Origin: Chlamydiales bacterium | Lineage (GTDB): Bacteria > Chlamydiota > Chlamydiia > Chlamydiales > Rhabdochlamydiaceae | Reading direction: 5' to 3' | Assembly (NCBI GenBank): GCA_016185065.1 | Contig: JACPOL010000007.1 | Span: forward strand, 23,717 to 87,716 | DNA length: 64,000 nucleotides | Shown: positions 17,642-28,380 of the stretch, in pieces | Position numbering within the stretch: position 1 is the stretch's first letter | How the letters are laid out: every line of letters begins with the position of its first letter | Notes under the pieces: model-generated | Told to the model about the DNA's origin: nothing | The model's input: only the letters and a program-made list of their open reading frames with translations | Databases searched by the model: none | Made by a program: the position numbers and the translations under genes

Positions 17642-18381
17642 ATGCGTGCAATTACAAGCTTACAACACCCGATTGTTAAACATTTTGTCAAATTAAGAAA
17701 TAGTCGGGCCTATAGAAAAGAAGTAAATACGGCTCTTATTGTGGGTACAAAGCTCGTTCAGGAGCTCTCTGCCCTTACCTCCTTTAAAACTTTTATCATA
17801 GAAGAGGGGGCACAGCCTCTCTCTGTAAAAGCGGAAGAGACCTTCTCCGTCACGCCGGGAATCTTAAAAAAAATCTCAGGAGTAGACCAGCCAGAGCCCT
17901 ACGCGGCTGAGATCTTCCTGCCTGCGCCTGCAAATCTCAAAGGAAAAAAACGGATCCTCGCATTTGATGGGATCTCCGACCCGGGAAATCTGGGAACCCT
18001 TCTTAGAAGCGCGCTTGCGCTCGGTTGGGATGGAGCGTTTATCGTTCAAGGAAGCGCCGACCCCTTCAACGAGAAGGCGCTGCGCGCTGCCAAAGGAGCC
18101 ACCTTTCACATTCCGATTTGCGAGGGCTCTTCTGCAGAGCTTCAAGAGCTGATTGAGAAAGAGAGCCTCTCTGTCTATATCGCAGATATGGATGGAAAGA
18201 GAGTGGAAGAGCAGGAGATCAGAGAGCCTCTGATTCTGATCATGGGTAGCGAGTCTCATGGCGTGAGATTCAACCCCAAGGAGGGATCAAAAAAAGTTGC
18301 GATCCCGATGGATCAGAAGATGGAGTCTCTCAACGTCGCTGTAGCTGGAAGCATCCTCATGTACCTCATAGGTTCCAAGCA

Positions 18382-18385
<4 letters not shown>
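17642..18385 (+). CDS. SpoU/TrmH-family RNA 2'-O-methyltransferase
   Basis: A protein of about 247 residues with an N-terminal substrate-binding part (LQHPIVKHFVKLRNSR) and a C-terminal SPOUT knot. All three motifs are present: NLGTLLRSALALG, LILIMGSESHGV and VAIPMDQKMESLNVAVAGSI. It would methylate a ribose 2'-OH in rRNA or tRNA using SAM. The start at 17642 fits the family. An in-frame ATG at 17627 has a better GGGA upstream and would share the CATG with the rsbU start. Only 13 bp separate the two genes at the chosen starts. Its stop overlaps the rsgA start (ATGA). Confidence 0.88.
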
Positions 18386-20783
<2,398 letters not shown>

Positions 20784-20811
20784 ACTGGATCTGCGGGCTA
20801 GCCCGCAGCCC

Positions 20812-21012
20812 AGGCCCGCTCAGGAAAAGACGCGCTCGGAGAAGAAATGGACGAGAACGGACGAGCATGGACAGGAAATGGACGAAAACGGACACGCGCG
20901 AAGAAAAGAAAGAGCGAACCTGCCTCTTTCTCTCTTGCCCGCCTGTCCGTTTCTCGTCCATTAATGTCCGTTAACGTCCGTTTTCCTCGGCGGGCTCTTC
21001 CTCTTCCGCGCA
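20812..21012. repeat. GGAC-phased foldback repeat, copy 3
   Basis: About 200 bp downstream of eno. The left arm has GGAC spaced 10, 10, 11 and 10 bp; the right arm has mirrored GTCC. The central GAATTC core of the other copies is altered here (GAAGAAAAGAAAGAGCGAAC). The ends include CGCTCGGAGAAG and CTCGGCGGGCTCTTCC. No gene other than this repeat occupies the 300 bp between eno and the next coding region. Confidence 0.8.
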
Positions 21013-21111
21013 CTCGTGTAAAAAAAATTTTTAAAAAGTTGATTTTGGGCTGGATTTAAAATTTTTTTTACTAGTATTACGGTGAATCAGACGAGTGGAA
21101 AAGGGAGCGCA

Positions 21112-21507
21112 ATGCGTCACACCATCTTTCTCTTTGGGGAGGCCGAAAAAGGCGACTACTGCACGCCGATCGCGTGCAAATCGCTTCCCCACCTCGTCGA
21201 TGTATTAGGACATCCGCCTTCCGACACTTTGGGAATCCCCTTCGCCATTCAGACGCTGCTCTATGAGAAAGAGCTGATCTTCTTCCGCGTAAAAGAAGAG
21301 GGTTTCAGCACCCAGGATTATATGCGAGGCCTCAAGATGCTGCGTACGCGCGAGATGCCCTCTCCACTTACAGCGATCTGCATGCCCGGCGTCGGCGATG
21401 CCGAGATCATCGATTCGACACAAGCTGCCTGCCAGCTCCATAAAAGCTTTCTGATTATCACACAAAAAGATCTCTACGACTACCTGATGACTCCTCGCAT
21501 GATTTAA
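21112..21507 (+). CDS. Conserved-looking small protein of unknown function
   Basis: A 131-residue soluble protein starting MRHTIFLFGEAEKGDYCTPI. I do not recognise a family. It has mixed alpha/beta character, a central SDTLGIPFAIQTLLYEKELI and a C-terminal CMPGVGDAEIIDSTQAACQL, with no signal or membrane segment. The ATG at 21112 is chosen because GGGAG lies 4 bases upstream; the frame is open 30 bases further. It stands alone between repeat copy 3 and a strong hairpin, so it is probably monocistronic. Its codon use resembles the neighbouring housekeeping genes, which supports its reality. Confidence 0.6.
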   Translation: MRHTIFLFGEAEKGDYCTPIACKSLPHLVDVLGHPPSDTLGIPFAIQTLLYEKELIFFRVKEEGFSTQDYMRGLKMLRTREMPSPLTAICMPGVGDAEIIDSTQAACQLHKSFLIITQKDLYDYLMTPRMI

Positions 21508-21521
21508 TTATTATGCCCGAG

Positions 21522-21558
21522 CCTGGCTACATTAGGATCTGATCCTAAAGTAGCCAGG
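21522..21558. terminator. Strong hairpin between convergent genes
   Basis: CCTGGCTAC and TTAGGATC pair with GATCCTAA and GTAGCCAGG around a single T, a 17 bp stem with one A-A mismatch. It lies 14 bases after one stop and 11 bases before the convergent stop, so it is a likely bidirectional terminator, although no long T run follows. Confidence 0.75.
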
Positions 21559-21569
21559 ATATGAGAATT

Positions 21570-22271
21570 TTAAGAGGGGTTGTAGCCCATGACGACGTCC
21601 ATCCAAGGGCCCCACTCGCGTTTAAGCAGGAAGGGCTGAGCCTTGGCGGAGTCGACTTTGACGGCTTTGTAGAAGCCGGGAAGATACTCGTTTAACTTGT
21701 TCTCATCAGCTAGCTTATTAAGCGCGCCGGCGATTCCATCTCCTGGCCCCTCGCCATTTAAAAACCCGTCCCACTTGAAGTGGCTTCTGCGGATTTCAAG
21801 AAGGCAGCGTCTTAAGTTCTGCTTCTTATTTGGATTGGTGTCGTTGAGGATGATCTCGAGGAATTTTAGCGTGTTCACTCCATGCGTCTCCTCTCCCTTC
21901 TGTCTGAGATAGGAGCGCTTGCCCATGAGAAAGAGAACGGGCGTGTTCGCAAGCGTTGTCATCATGTCGGAGATCGCCTGGCGCTGGTCGGGTGTAGCGG
22001 TCAGCTTTGCAAAAGCGTCGTGACTAAAAAGAGGCTCAGCGGCAAGAGTTGCCCCCTCTTCAATCCTCCCTGCTTCCATGGGAAATGGAAAAGTTTGCGC
22101 TACCTCCGAAGATCTTCTCTCAACAACGAGAACTTGTTCAGCAGAAGGAGCAGCGGCGATATGAATAGGTGGTAGATCGAACAAAATAACCTCTGTTTTT
22201 ACTTCTATTAACCCGAGCCGTAAATAGGTGACAAAGAGCGCTAGCGAGGCAAAGCAAAATCGATTTGGCAA
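21570..22271 (-). CDS. Protein with the FKW/YLPGF C-terminal domain, member A
   Basis: Up to 233 residues. The first possible start is a TTG at 22271 and no ATG occurs until MEAGRIEE, so the start is uncertain; the extra N-terminus is hydrophobic (FCFASLALFV) and could be a signal. The C-terminal 130 residues share a domain with the genes at 22330 and 26811. Shared landmarks are a G preceding a histidine region, a leucine-rich LKFLEIILND, HFKWDGFLNG and EYLPGFYKAVKV. I do not recognise this domain. It is the downstream end of a leftward lineage-specific group and ends next to the 21522 hairpin. Confidence 0.6.
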   Translation of the reverse strand: MPNRFCFASLALFVTYLRLGLIEVKTEVILFDLPPIHIAAAPSAEQVLVVERRSSEVAQTFPFPMEAGRIEEGATLAAEPLFSHDAFAKLTATPDQRQAISDMMTTLANTPVLFLMGKRSYLRQKGEETHGVNTLKFLEIILNDTNPNKKQNLRRCLLEIRRSHFKWDGFLNGEGPGDGIAGALNKLADENKLNEYLPGFYKAVKVDSAKAQPFLLKREWGPWMDVVMGYNPS

Positions 22272-22329
22272 AGCTGCAGCAAGCTATTTGCTACCTGTTT
22301 ACGGCTTGGATTAATATATCTTGAAAAAG

Positions 22330-23637
22330 TTACTTTGTGCTCAAGAGAAATTTAAGCCACCCTTCCCAATTCTTCACTTTATTACGACTGAAAAATTCTG
22401 TGTCCATCTTATCGCCAGTGAGATAGGCGCTTGCCTCTTCCGCATTTACTTTTAAAGACGCATAAAAGCCAGGAAGATAACGTTCGATCTTACCCTCTTT
22501 GTCGAGCTTGAGAAGCGCTCCTTTAATCCCATCCGTACCCGACCCCACCCCATTATAAAAACCTAGCCATTTAAAAGTGTCGCCCGTGGCTAAGAGAAGA
22601 TTCCTTTTTAAGTCTGGATTTTTGAGAATTGTATGGATAAATCTCAACGTATGCATCTTGTCAGTTGACACCCCGAGCTCTAACATCCTCTTTTTCTGAA
22701 GCAGAAGAGCCTTTTTATTCTTGGTGCCAAGATCTGTAATCATCTCTTTTACATCCGCAAGCTCCTTCTCAGAAGCTATAAGCCCATAGGCATCAAAAGG
22801 ATCCTCTGACTTTTTTTCTTCAGCTTTCTTCTCTTCTGCAGGAGCCGCAGAAGCTGGCTTTGCAGCTGCGGCTGCAGGCGCAGCCAGGCTCTGCTCAAGA
22901 GAGAGCTCGATCATAGGCATGGAGAGTTCAATAGCTGCTTGAGCTGCAGCCGCTGCTGCTGCTGAAGTCGGACTCTGCGCCTCGCTTGGAGGGCTAACGA
23001 TGTGAAAGGTGGGACCATCTTGCAGCTCACTTGGGGGACTGGCAATACGAGGGACTGGATCCACATCTTGCGGCTCACTTGGAGGGCTGGCAACATGAAA
23101 AGTTGGGCCCTCATCTCCATCGTGAAAGGTGGGTAGTTCAGCTTCTGGAGCCTCCTCGACAATTGCTGCTGCTGGTGGGTCTTCTGTGACTGGATCTAGC
23201 TTCTGTTCGATCTCTGTGTCTGAGAAAGCTTCGTTTAAGATCTCTGTAGGAAGCGCCCAAGCGTAGACAAAACGCACACCTGACGCCGCATCTAGCACGC
23301 TGATCTCGAGATTCTGCATCGCCTTATCAAAGACCGCTGTACATACGCTATTATCTGAAAGGACGAGATGAATTGGATATGAGAGAAAAAAGGCGCCCGA
23401 AAGAATGAGATTGCCGGCGGCATTAAGCAGAGCAAGACAGGTTATCAGCTGAGCAAAGAGCCTTGGAAGGATCTCCCTCTCGATAAAATTGAGCTCGCCT
23501 TCAGTAAGAGCTCTTACATCTGCGTCTCTACTATGGAGTTTAATTAGAGAGTCGGGAGCAAGAGCTTGCGCCAGGGGCAGAAAATCAATCTGTTGGGGAA
23601 GGCAGCATAGAGGGGCAATCGTACACGCTTCGCTCAT
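22330..23637 (-). CDS. Candidate inclusion-membrane-like protein with PPSE repeats and the FKW/YLPGF domain, member B
   Basis: A 435-residue protein. The ATG at 23637 follows AAGGAG. Residues about 45-85 form a bilobed hydrophobic segment (ITCLALLNAAGNLILSGAFF and following), the layout of chlamydial Inc proteins. Residues about 165-235 hold three imperfect copies of a unit around TFHxxSPPSE, then an alanine-rich linker and a lysine/glutamate run. The C-terminal 140 residues carry the unrecognised domain shared with members A and C (TLRFIHTILKNPDLKRNLLL, FKWLGFYNG, RYLPGFYASLKV). A host-membrane role is inferred from the hydrophobic layout only. Confidence 0.65.
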   Translation of the reverse strand: MSEACTIAPLCCLPQQIDFLPLAQALAPDSLIKLHSRDADVRALTEGELNFIEREILPRLFAQLITCLALLNAAGNLILSGAFFLSYPIHLVLSDNSVCTAVFDKAMQNLEISVLDAASGVRFVYAWALPTEILNEAFSDTEIEQKLDPVTEDPPAAAIVEEAPEAELPTFHDGDEGPTFHVASPPSEPQDVDPVPRIASPPSELQDGPTFHIVSPPSEAQSPTSAAAAAAAQAAIELSMPMIELSLEQSLAAPAAAAAKPASAAPAEEKKAEEKKSEDPFDAYGLIASEKELADVKEMITDLGTKNKKALLLQKKRMLELGVSTDKMHTLRFIHTILKNPDLKRNLLLATGDTFKWLGFYNGVGSGTDGIKGALLKLDKEGKIERYLPGFYASLKVNAEEASAYLTGDKMDTEFFSRNKVKNWEGWLKFLLSTK

Positions 23638-23655
23638 ATTCTCCTTCAAAGAATA

Positions 23656-24705
23656 TTAAAACTTGCGTGTAGTATTTTCTCTTAGAATGTCAATTGGTTG
23701 CAAATAAAAAAAATTCGAAAATGTAACTAAATTCGTGTGCCCTGCAAGAGGCGCTGGGAACTCCTCTTGCGAAAAGAGAAGTGTGTTTTTAAGCAGCCTG
23801 CCATATTTGGGAATCACATCCCCTTGCGAGACAAAAGAGGTGAGAGTTGGAAGAGCTCTTCTCTCCTCCCACTCACGGAGAATGTCTCGTGAGACGCCAG
23901 GCGCATTGAAAGAGAATGAGGTCTTCTCTTGGTTAACTAGCTTATCTTCATAGAGAACGGTGTAAGCTGTGAGAATCCCTCCAAGACTAAATCCCATGAT
24001 GCGCGCTTTGCAGCAGACAGCCTCCGCCTTCTCGAGCCACTCATGAATCTTCTCTCTTCCCTGTTCAAAAGCGCGAAGACCGGGATCGTAAATCTCTAGA
24101 TCGCTGATCACAGAAGCCCAGCCGCGTTCTGTAACGAGCGAGAAGTCCGTTCCGCGGAAGAGGAGAATAGGAATCCCCTCCTCGCCTTGATAGGGAAGGA
24201 GTCCAAAGGCGGGCATGCCGTGCCAGAGGTCAAGTACTGCATCAACCAGATAGGAGGTGAGCTTGGGTTTAGAGTTTGCATCAAGGGTTGGTATCGCAAT
24301 GATCTGTCCCTCTTTCAACTCTCGATAAGCGAGGACTTTGGTGACAACTTCAGCAGTCATTATCTCTCGCTGAAAAGGATCTTCTACCTTCTCATGTATC
24401 TCGTTTAGCGCCTCTTGTGTGAGGGCGATATCGCTCTCCTCCTCAGTCACTTTTCCTACAATTGGATGCTCTTCGGAAAAGTAGTTGCACTCAGCGTTGA
24501 ACCTTTGAAGCTCAGGGTGCGTATTTTCAAATGGTTGGGCTTTTGCTGTCTGCAAAACAGCATAAGTGCGGGACGCCTCGTCGAAAATCACGGAGAGCAT
24601 CTTGTCTAGATTTTTTACAAAGGAGGTCCTAAGCGTGCCCTGCCAGGAGCTCTCCTGTTTTTCTGTGCCCTGTTCAACAGTGAATCCAAAAAACGTTCGG
24701 CCCAT
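23656..24705 (-). CDS. Lipase-like alpha/beta hydrolase
   Basis: About 349 residues with a class 3 lipase-like architecture. ILLFRGTDFS resembles the oxyanion region, and the nucleophile elbow is GFSLGGILTAY (GxSxG, about residue 247). An aspartate in SQGDVIPKYG and a histidine in LAGHTNLVTF are positioned to complete a Ser-Asp-His triad. The ATG at 24705 lacks a ribosome-binding site. The frame remains open upstream to CTG codons behind AAGAGGA, which would add the signal-like LKRTIFFLLF, so secretion is possible. It resembles the chlamydial CHLPS/DUF818 hydrolases in general outline, but I cannot confirm that family. Confidence 0.65.
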   Translation of the reverse strand: MGRTFFGFTVEQGTEKQESSWQGTLRTSFVKNLDKMLSVIFDEASRTYAVLQTAKAQPFENTHPELQRFNAECNYFSEEHPIVGKVTEEESDIALTQEALNEIHEKVEDPFQREIMTAEVVTKVLAYRELKEGQIIAIPTLDANSKPKLTSYLVDAVLDLWHGMPAFGLLPYQGEEGIPILLFRGTDFSLVTERGWASVISDLEIYDPGLRAFEQGREKIHEWLEKAEAVCCKARIMGFSLGGILTAYTVLYEDKLVNQEKTSFSFNAPGVSRDILREWEERRALPTLTSFVSQGDVIPKYGRLLKNTLLFSQEEFPAPLAGHTNLVTFSNFFYLQPIDILRENTTRKF

Positions 24706-24747
24706 AAAAAGAAGAAAAAAGATTGTGCGTTTCAGCAGAGGATCCTC

Positions 24748-26637
24748 TTATTTTGAGAAAACGGTTTCCAATGCTGAGTCAAACTCTTCAAGCATCACTG
24801 AAAAGTTACTCTGGTTATTTTCGCCATAACGATCTTTTACTGACAAGACGGAGAGTTGCGATTTTGAGAATTCGGGATCCTCTTCCATTCGGAGAGTAAG
24901 CACCTTCTTTCCGCTATGCACTAGAAACTCCTTTGGATCTCTCTCCCCATTGTAGCGAGCGCTTACTGCGTAGGGCCATCTGTGCGCTTTAAAAATGGAC
25001 TCTCCTTGGAGATGAGAGAGAGGGCGGTCTGTGCCTAGTAGATAGTGAAATAGAGTGGGGAAGATGTCGATATGAGAGGTGAGCCTGGTCGGAGAGGCAG
25101 CAGGAAGCTGGCTGCCATCTCCAAATTTATAATAGAGAGGTACATGAGTTTGGGCGATGTTAAGAGTTGAGGCGTGGAAGAGGTGGCCATCTTCGAAAAA
25201 CTCTTCGCCATGGTCGGCTGTGACCACAACGACCGCCTTATCATCATTCTTTGTCTGCTTCAGTACCTGTAAAAACTTCCCAAATAGACCATCGACATAA
25301 TGGATCGAATTGCGGTAGCGATTTTTAATGAGCTCGAGATCCTGCTCAGAATAGGAGAATTTTAAGTAGTCGATCTTCTCCACGATAGGCAGAAACGGAG
25401 AAGCAGTCTCTTGCGGCCAGCTGTAGTCGAAGTGTGTCGATTCTAGAAAGATGATATGCACCTGTCCTCCTATCTCCTTCCTCGCCCGCATCTCCTCCAT
25501 GAGCTTCTCCATCGTCCTCTCATCGCTCTGATAAGGGAGGATCTCCGCTCCGTGTCCAAAAACAAAGAAGCGGTCGACAAGAGAGCGCTTCTCACCGAAG
25601 AGCTTCTCATCCATCTCATAAAAGCAGAGTCGCGCAGAGGAGTATACATTCAGGGTGTATCCGAGCTCTTTTAATGCTTTTAGAGCAGGGCTGCCCGTCT
25701 TCCGATGTTCAAAGGTGCTCTTTGTCCAGTGGAAGGGAAATTTCGAGTAGAAGAGCGAAAACCAGGAGAGGTGCGTCGCATTTGCGCTTGAGAGGGCAAG
25801 ATCAAAAGAGACGTTCTCTTTTTTGAAGCTTGCTAGATGAGGAGAGATCTCTTGAGTAATAAAGTCATCCCTTAAACTCTCGATAACAAAAATGAAGATA
25901 TCCGGCTTGTGCACAGCTGTCAGTGGAATGGTGCTACCAAGCTCTCCGCTGCCAATATTCTCCTTGGGAAGAAAGGGGCGAACGGGAATCTTCTCATAGT
26001 TTGGTGCGAAAACCGTCTCTTTAAGAGGGAGCGTCTTTCTTAAATTCTCGTACGTAGAAGCCGTAAGAGGAAGTACTGTTGAGAGGTCCCATACAGCTAA
26101 GACCGCAACGACCGCGCAGGTGAGCTGAACAAGCTTGGTAATAGAGGTAAAAAACTCTCTCTTCTTCTCTAACTTTTCACATAAAACAAAGAGGAGCACT
26201 CCAATAAAAGGAAGAACGGCTGCAATTGTCCCAGCTACCGCCCATACAGAGAGGGGCACGTTGCTAGACTTTAGAATCTCAAGAAAGTTGCTCAAGCTCT
26301 CGTCTAACATCAGCGACATTGCAAACCAGATCGTCATATCCATCAGACGAATGAGGAAAAAATCGATCAGCTGAGCAACGAGCAGTAGAAAAGTTAGCGC
26401 GATGTAGGCAAAAAACAAGAATCGCGGAAGGTAGTGTCTCACCACTACCGCGATAACGAGGAGAAAGAGCGCCTCAAGAAAACTCTGAAGAATCACGTCC
26501 ACCAGGAAGGCGAGCTGACTGATTTGGGGGATCTTCTCAAGAAGAAGAACGTGGGCAGAATGAACCAGAGCAAGGCAGAAAAATAGAAATCCGAAATAGA
26601 GGTAGTTAACTCTTTTTGGAGAAAAAATATTTTTCAT
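24748..26637 (-). CDS. Membrane alkaline-phosphatase-superfamily (sulfatase-type) enzyme
   Basis: A 629-residue protein with about five N-terminal membrane segments (residues 1-195) and a C-terminal extracytoplasmic domain of the sulfatase/phosphoethanolamine-transferase kind. Evidence is DIFIFVIESLRDDFI (metal glutamate and aspartates), the nucleophile region SSANATHLSWFSLFY and VVVVTADHGEEFFEDGHLFH (metal DH and H). Relatives transfer phosphoethanolamine or phosphoglycerol to lipid A or envelope glycans; the substrate here is unknown. Its start is 13 bases from a 160 bp MITE. Confidence 0.8.
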   Translation of the reverse strand: MKNIFSPKRVNYLYFGFLFFCLALVHSAHVLLLEKIPQISQLAFLVDVILQSFLEALFLLVIAVVVRHYLPRFLFFAYIALTFLLLVAQLIDFFLIRLMDMTIWFAMSLMLDESLSNFLEILKSSNVPLSVWAVAGTIAAVLPFIGVLLFVLCEKLEKKREFFTSITKLVQLTCAVVAVLAVWDLSTVLPLTASTYENLRKTLPLKETVFAPNYEKIPVRPFLPKENIGSGELGSTIPLTAVHKPDIFIFVIESLRDDFITQEISPHLASFKKENVSFDLALSSANATHLSWFSLFYSKFPFHWTKSTFEHRKTGSPALKALKELGYTLNVYSSARLCFYEMDEKLFGEKRSLVDRFFVFGHGAEILPYQSDERTMEKLMEEMRARKEIGGQVHIIFLESTHFDYSWPQETASPFLPIVEKIDYLKFSYSEQDLELIKNRYRNSIHYVDGLFGKFLQVLKQTKNDDKAVVVVTADHGEEFFEDGHLFHASTLNIAQTHVPLYYKFGDGSQLPAASPTRLTSHIDIFPTLFHYLLGTDRPLSHLQGESIFKAHRWPYAVSARYNGERDPKEFLVHSGKKVLTLRMEEDPEFSKSQLSVLSVKDRYGENNQSNFSVMLEEFDSALETVFSK

Positions 26638-26650
26638 TTAACTCTTCTTA

Positions 26651-26810
26651 GAGGGTGTCTACAAAGGCAGCAACATGCTTTTTTAGTCTTTTCGGCAGAC
26701 TATAAATTGTCTTTCTTGGCCTACTTTCTCAAGTATATCCTGCGAAAAACAATTTAAATTCTTCCCAAAAACCTTAAAAAATCAAAGTTTCTGACTTTGT
26801 AGACACCCTC
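26651..26810. mobile_element. 160 bp MITE with 16 bp perfect terminal inverted repeats
   Basis: It begins GAGGGTGTCTACAAAG and ends with the exact complement. The similarity between the ends continues imperfectly for about 20 more bases, and the element is flanked by a TTA direct duplication at 26648-26650 and 26811-26813. No coding capacity. GAG ends and TNA duplications are typical of the IS1031-like branch of the IS5 family, which would be the transposase donor (inference). The right-hand TTA is exactly the TAA stop codon of the upstream gene on the minus strand. Confidence 0.85.
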
Positions 26811-27581
26811 TTAATTTCCTATGAGAAAGCGAACAAGCCCATCGCAATCCAATCTCTGGATAAAGGGGGTTACGTCTTTTACTTCTACATTTAAAAGTTC
26901 AGCAAATCCAGGAATGAATCTCTGGACGTTGTTTCTAGTCGCTTCTTCTCTGAGCCTACGCGAGAATCCATCGATGAGGTTATCCCACTTAAAGCCGTTC
27001 TTTTTAATCAGCTTAAGCGCGCGCTTCAGCTTAAGATCTGAACATGCATATCCGATAAACCTCAATGGATGCACGTGGTTGATCTTATCTCCCTTTCTCT
27101 CCATGTCTTTCTTGTCTATGAGAAGCTGAAAGACGTTCTTATCTGACATCGAAGTGAGAATATACGCGATTGTCTGCTTCTCCCACTCGTGCAGCGGAAG
27201 CTGAGAAAAATCGGCGATATCGGCATCAGCACTAGGAGGGAGATCGGAGGGCGCTAAAAATGGATCTTCAAGATCCTCATCCTCATCATCACCCAGTGAG
27301 AACCTCTCCGCTTGCGCTGTATCGAATAAAAGGGCCTTCTGATCATTTCTTGTAGAGAGAGTCTGATCGATCTCTTTAGAGGCCTCTTCTAAGTAGGCGC
27401 CTACAAGAAGCAGCTTTTCCCGCTGCTCTTCATCCGCCACCTGTCCTGAGACGCGAAGCAGCCGCTCCTTGGCAATCTCTAAATGCTCTGAGATCTGGGC
27501 GGCATCTGAGTAGTTTAGCTCACTTGCGCAGCAGACCCCGCTTGTCATCATCACAATCAAAGAAAAGGTGGTGTATCTCAT
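26811..27581 (-). CDS. Secreted protein with the FKW/YLPGF C-terminal domain, member C
   Basis: A 256-residue protein with a clear signal peptide (MRYTTFSLIVMMTSGVCCAS, cleavage near residue 19). It has an N-terminal helical region, an acidic linker around residue 95 (LGDDEDEDLEDP) and the C-terminal domain shared with members A and B (VHPLRFIGYACSDLKLKRAL, GFKWDNLIDGF, RFIPGFAELLNV). I do not recognise the domain. The stop codon lies in the target duplication of the adjacent MITE. Presence in three neighbouring proteins, one with a signal peptide and one with an Inc-like segment, points to export from the cell. Confidence 0.7.
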   Translation of the reverse strand: MRYTTFSLIVMMTSGVCCASELNYSDAAQISEHLEIAKERLLRVSGQVADEEQREKLLLVGAYLEEASKEIDQTLSTRNDQKALLFDTAQAERFSLGDDEDEDLEDPFLAPSDLPPSADADIADFSQLPLHEWEKQTIAYILTSMSDKNVFQLLIDKKDMERKGDKINHVHPLRFIGYACSDLKLKRALKLIKKNGFKWDNLIDGFSRRLREEATRNNVQRFIPGFAELLNVEVKDVTPFIQRLDCDGLVRFLIGN

Positions 27582-27632
27582 AGTTGCCTCAAAAATCGAA
27601 AAAATAGTTCACGTCCGCATTTCGAGCAAATG

Positions 27633-28274
27633 CTATTTAAAATAGCCAAATTTCTTCTCCGCATCTTCAAGCCAGCTTTCGGCACGGATCGTCGTGCTCT
27701 CTCCGTGGCCTGGATAGACCCTTGTTTCCAAAGGAAGAGCTGCCAGTTTTTTTAGAGAAGGCCACATACGCTTTGCAGAAGAAGTGGGAAAGCTCAAATT
27801 TCCAATTGAGCCGCGAAAGAGAGTATCTCCTGAAATTAGGACCGCTTCTTTGGGCAGATAGAAGCAGACCGATCCTGGTGTATGTCCAGGCGTATGGATC
27901 ACGTGGATCTCCAATTTTCCCACCATAATCACCTGGCCGTCGGTTAAGAGGCCATCGGGGACTACCCCCTGCATGGGAAACATCATGGGGAGCTGGTCGG
28001 AACCCGGCTTTTCTAAATTCCCTCTATCCTCTTCGTGGATATAGACAGGAGCCTTTAGCTCGCTCTTCAGAAGAGCGACCTCGCCGATATGATCCCAGTG
28101 AGAGTGTGTCAGTAAAATTTTTTCAACTGTGAGCGAGAGTTCGCGAGCTCGTTTTACCAGGGTGTGCGCACTTGCAAAGGGCACATCGATAACTGCCCCT
28201 TTGTGCGTCTCGGAGCATCCAATTAAAAGGGTATTTGTATCTAGAGGACCTGCAGAAAAGATCTGTAAAATCAT
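27633..28274 (-). CDS. Metallo-beta-lactamase-fold hydrolase (glyoxalase II-like)
   Basis: A 213-residue MBL-fold protein with the metal motif THSHWDHIGEVALL (HxHxDH), later ligands in VIHTPGHTPGSVCFYL, SGDTLFRGSIGN and YPGHGESTT. Size and motif spacing match the YcbL/glyoxalase II-like group that hydrolyses thioesters such as S-lactoylglutathione; the true substrate is unknown. It ends 51 bases before the signal-peptide protein upstream on the same strand, and its start lies 5 bases from the tRNA-Arg gene, so both may share a leftward transcript. Confidence 0.85.
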   Translation of the reverse strand: MILQIFSAGPLDTNTLLIGCSETHKGAVIDVPFASAHTLVKRARELSLTVEKILLTHSHWDHIGEVALLKSELKAPVYIHEEDRGNLEKPGSDQLPMMFPMQGVVPDGLLTDGQVIMVGKLEIHVIHTPGHTPGSVCFYLPKEAVLISGDTLFRGSIGNLSFPTSSAKRMWPSLKKLAALPLETRVYPGHGESTTIRAESWLEDAEKKFGYFK

Positions 28275-28279
28275 AAATT

Positions 28280-28353
28280 TGCACCGGAGAGGATTCGAAC
28301 CTCTGACCTCACGGTTCGTAGCCGTGTACTCTATCCAGCTGAGCTACCGGTGC
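28280..28353 (-). tRNA. tRNA-Arg (anticodon ACG)
   Basis: A 74-base cloverleaf including the discriminator A, with no encoded CCA. The acceptor stem is GCACCGG with CCGGTGC, the D arm AGCTCAGCTGGATAGAGT, the anticodon arm has ACGG-loop-CCGT with loop CTACGAA (anticodon ACG), and the T arm is AGAGG-TTCGAAT-CCTCT. A-to-I editing of the anticodon would be expected for reading CGN codons. Confidence 0.96.
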
Positions 28354-28380
28354 GAAGTAGAGCGACTCAGGCTATCTAGG

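Noticed and set aside
28129..28380. Upstream extension of the PrmA-like protein
   Set aside because: It would run through the tRNA-Arg gene and into the divergent hydrolase, so a start at 28381 or 28420 is taken.
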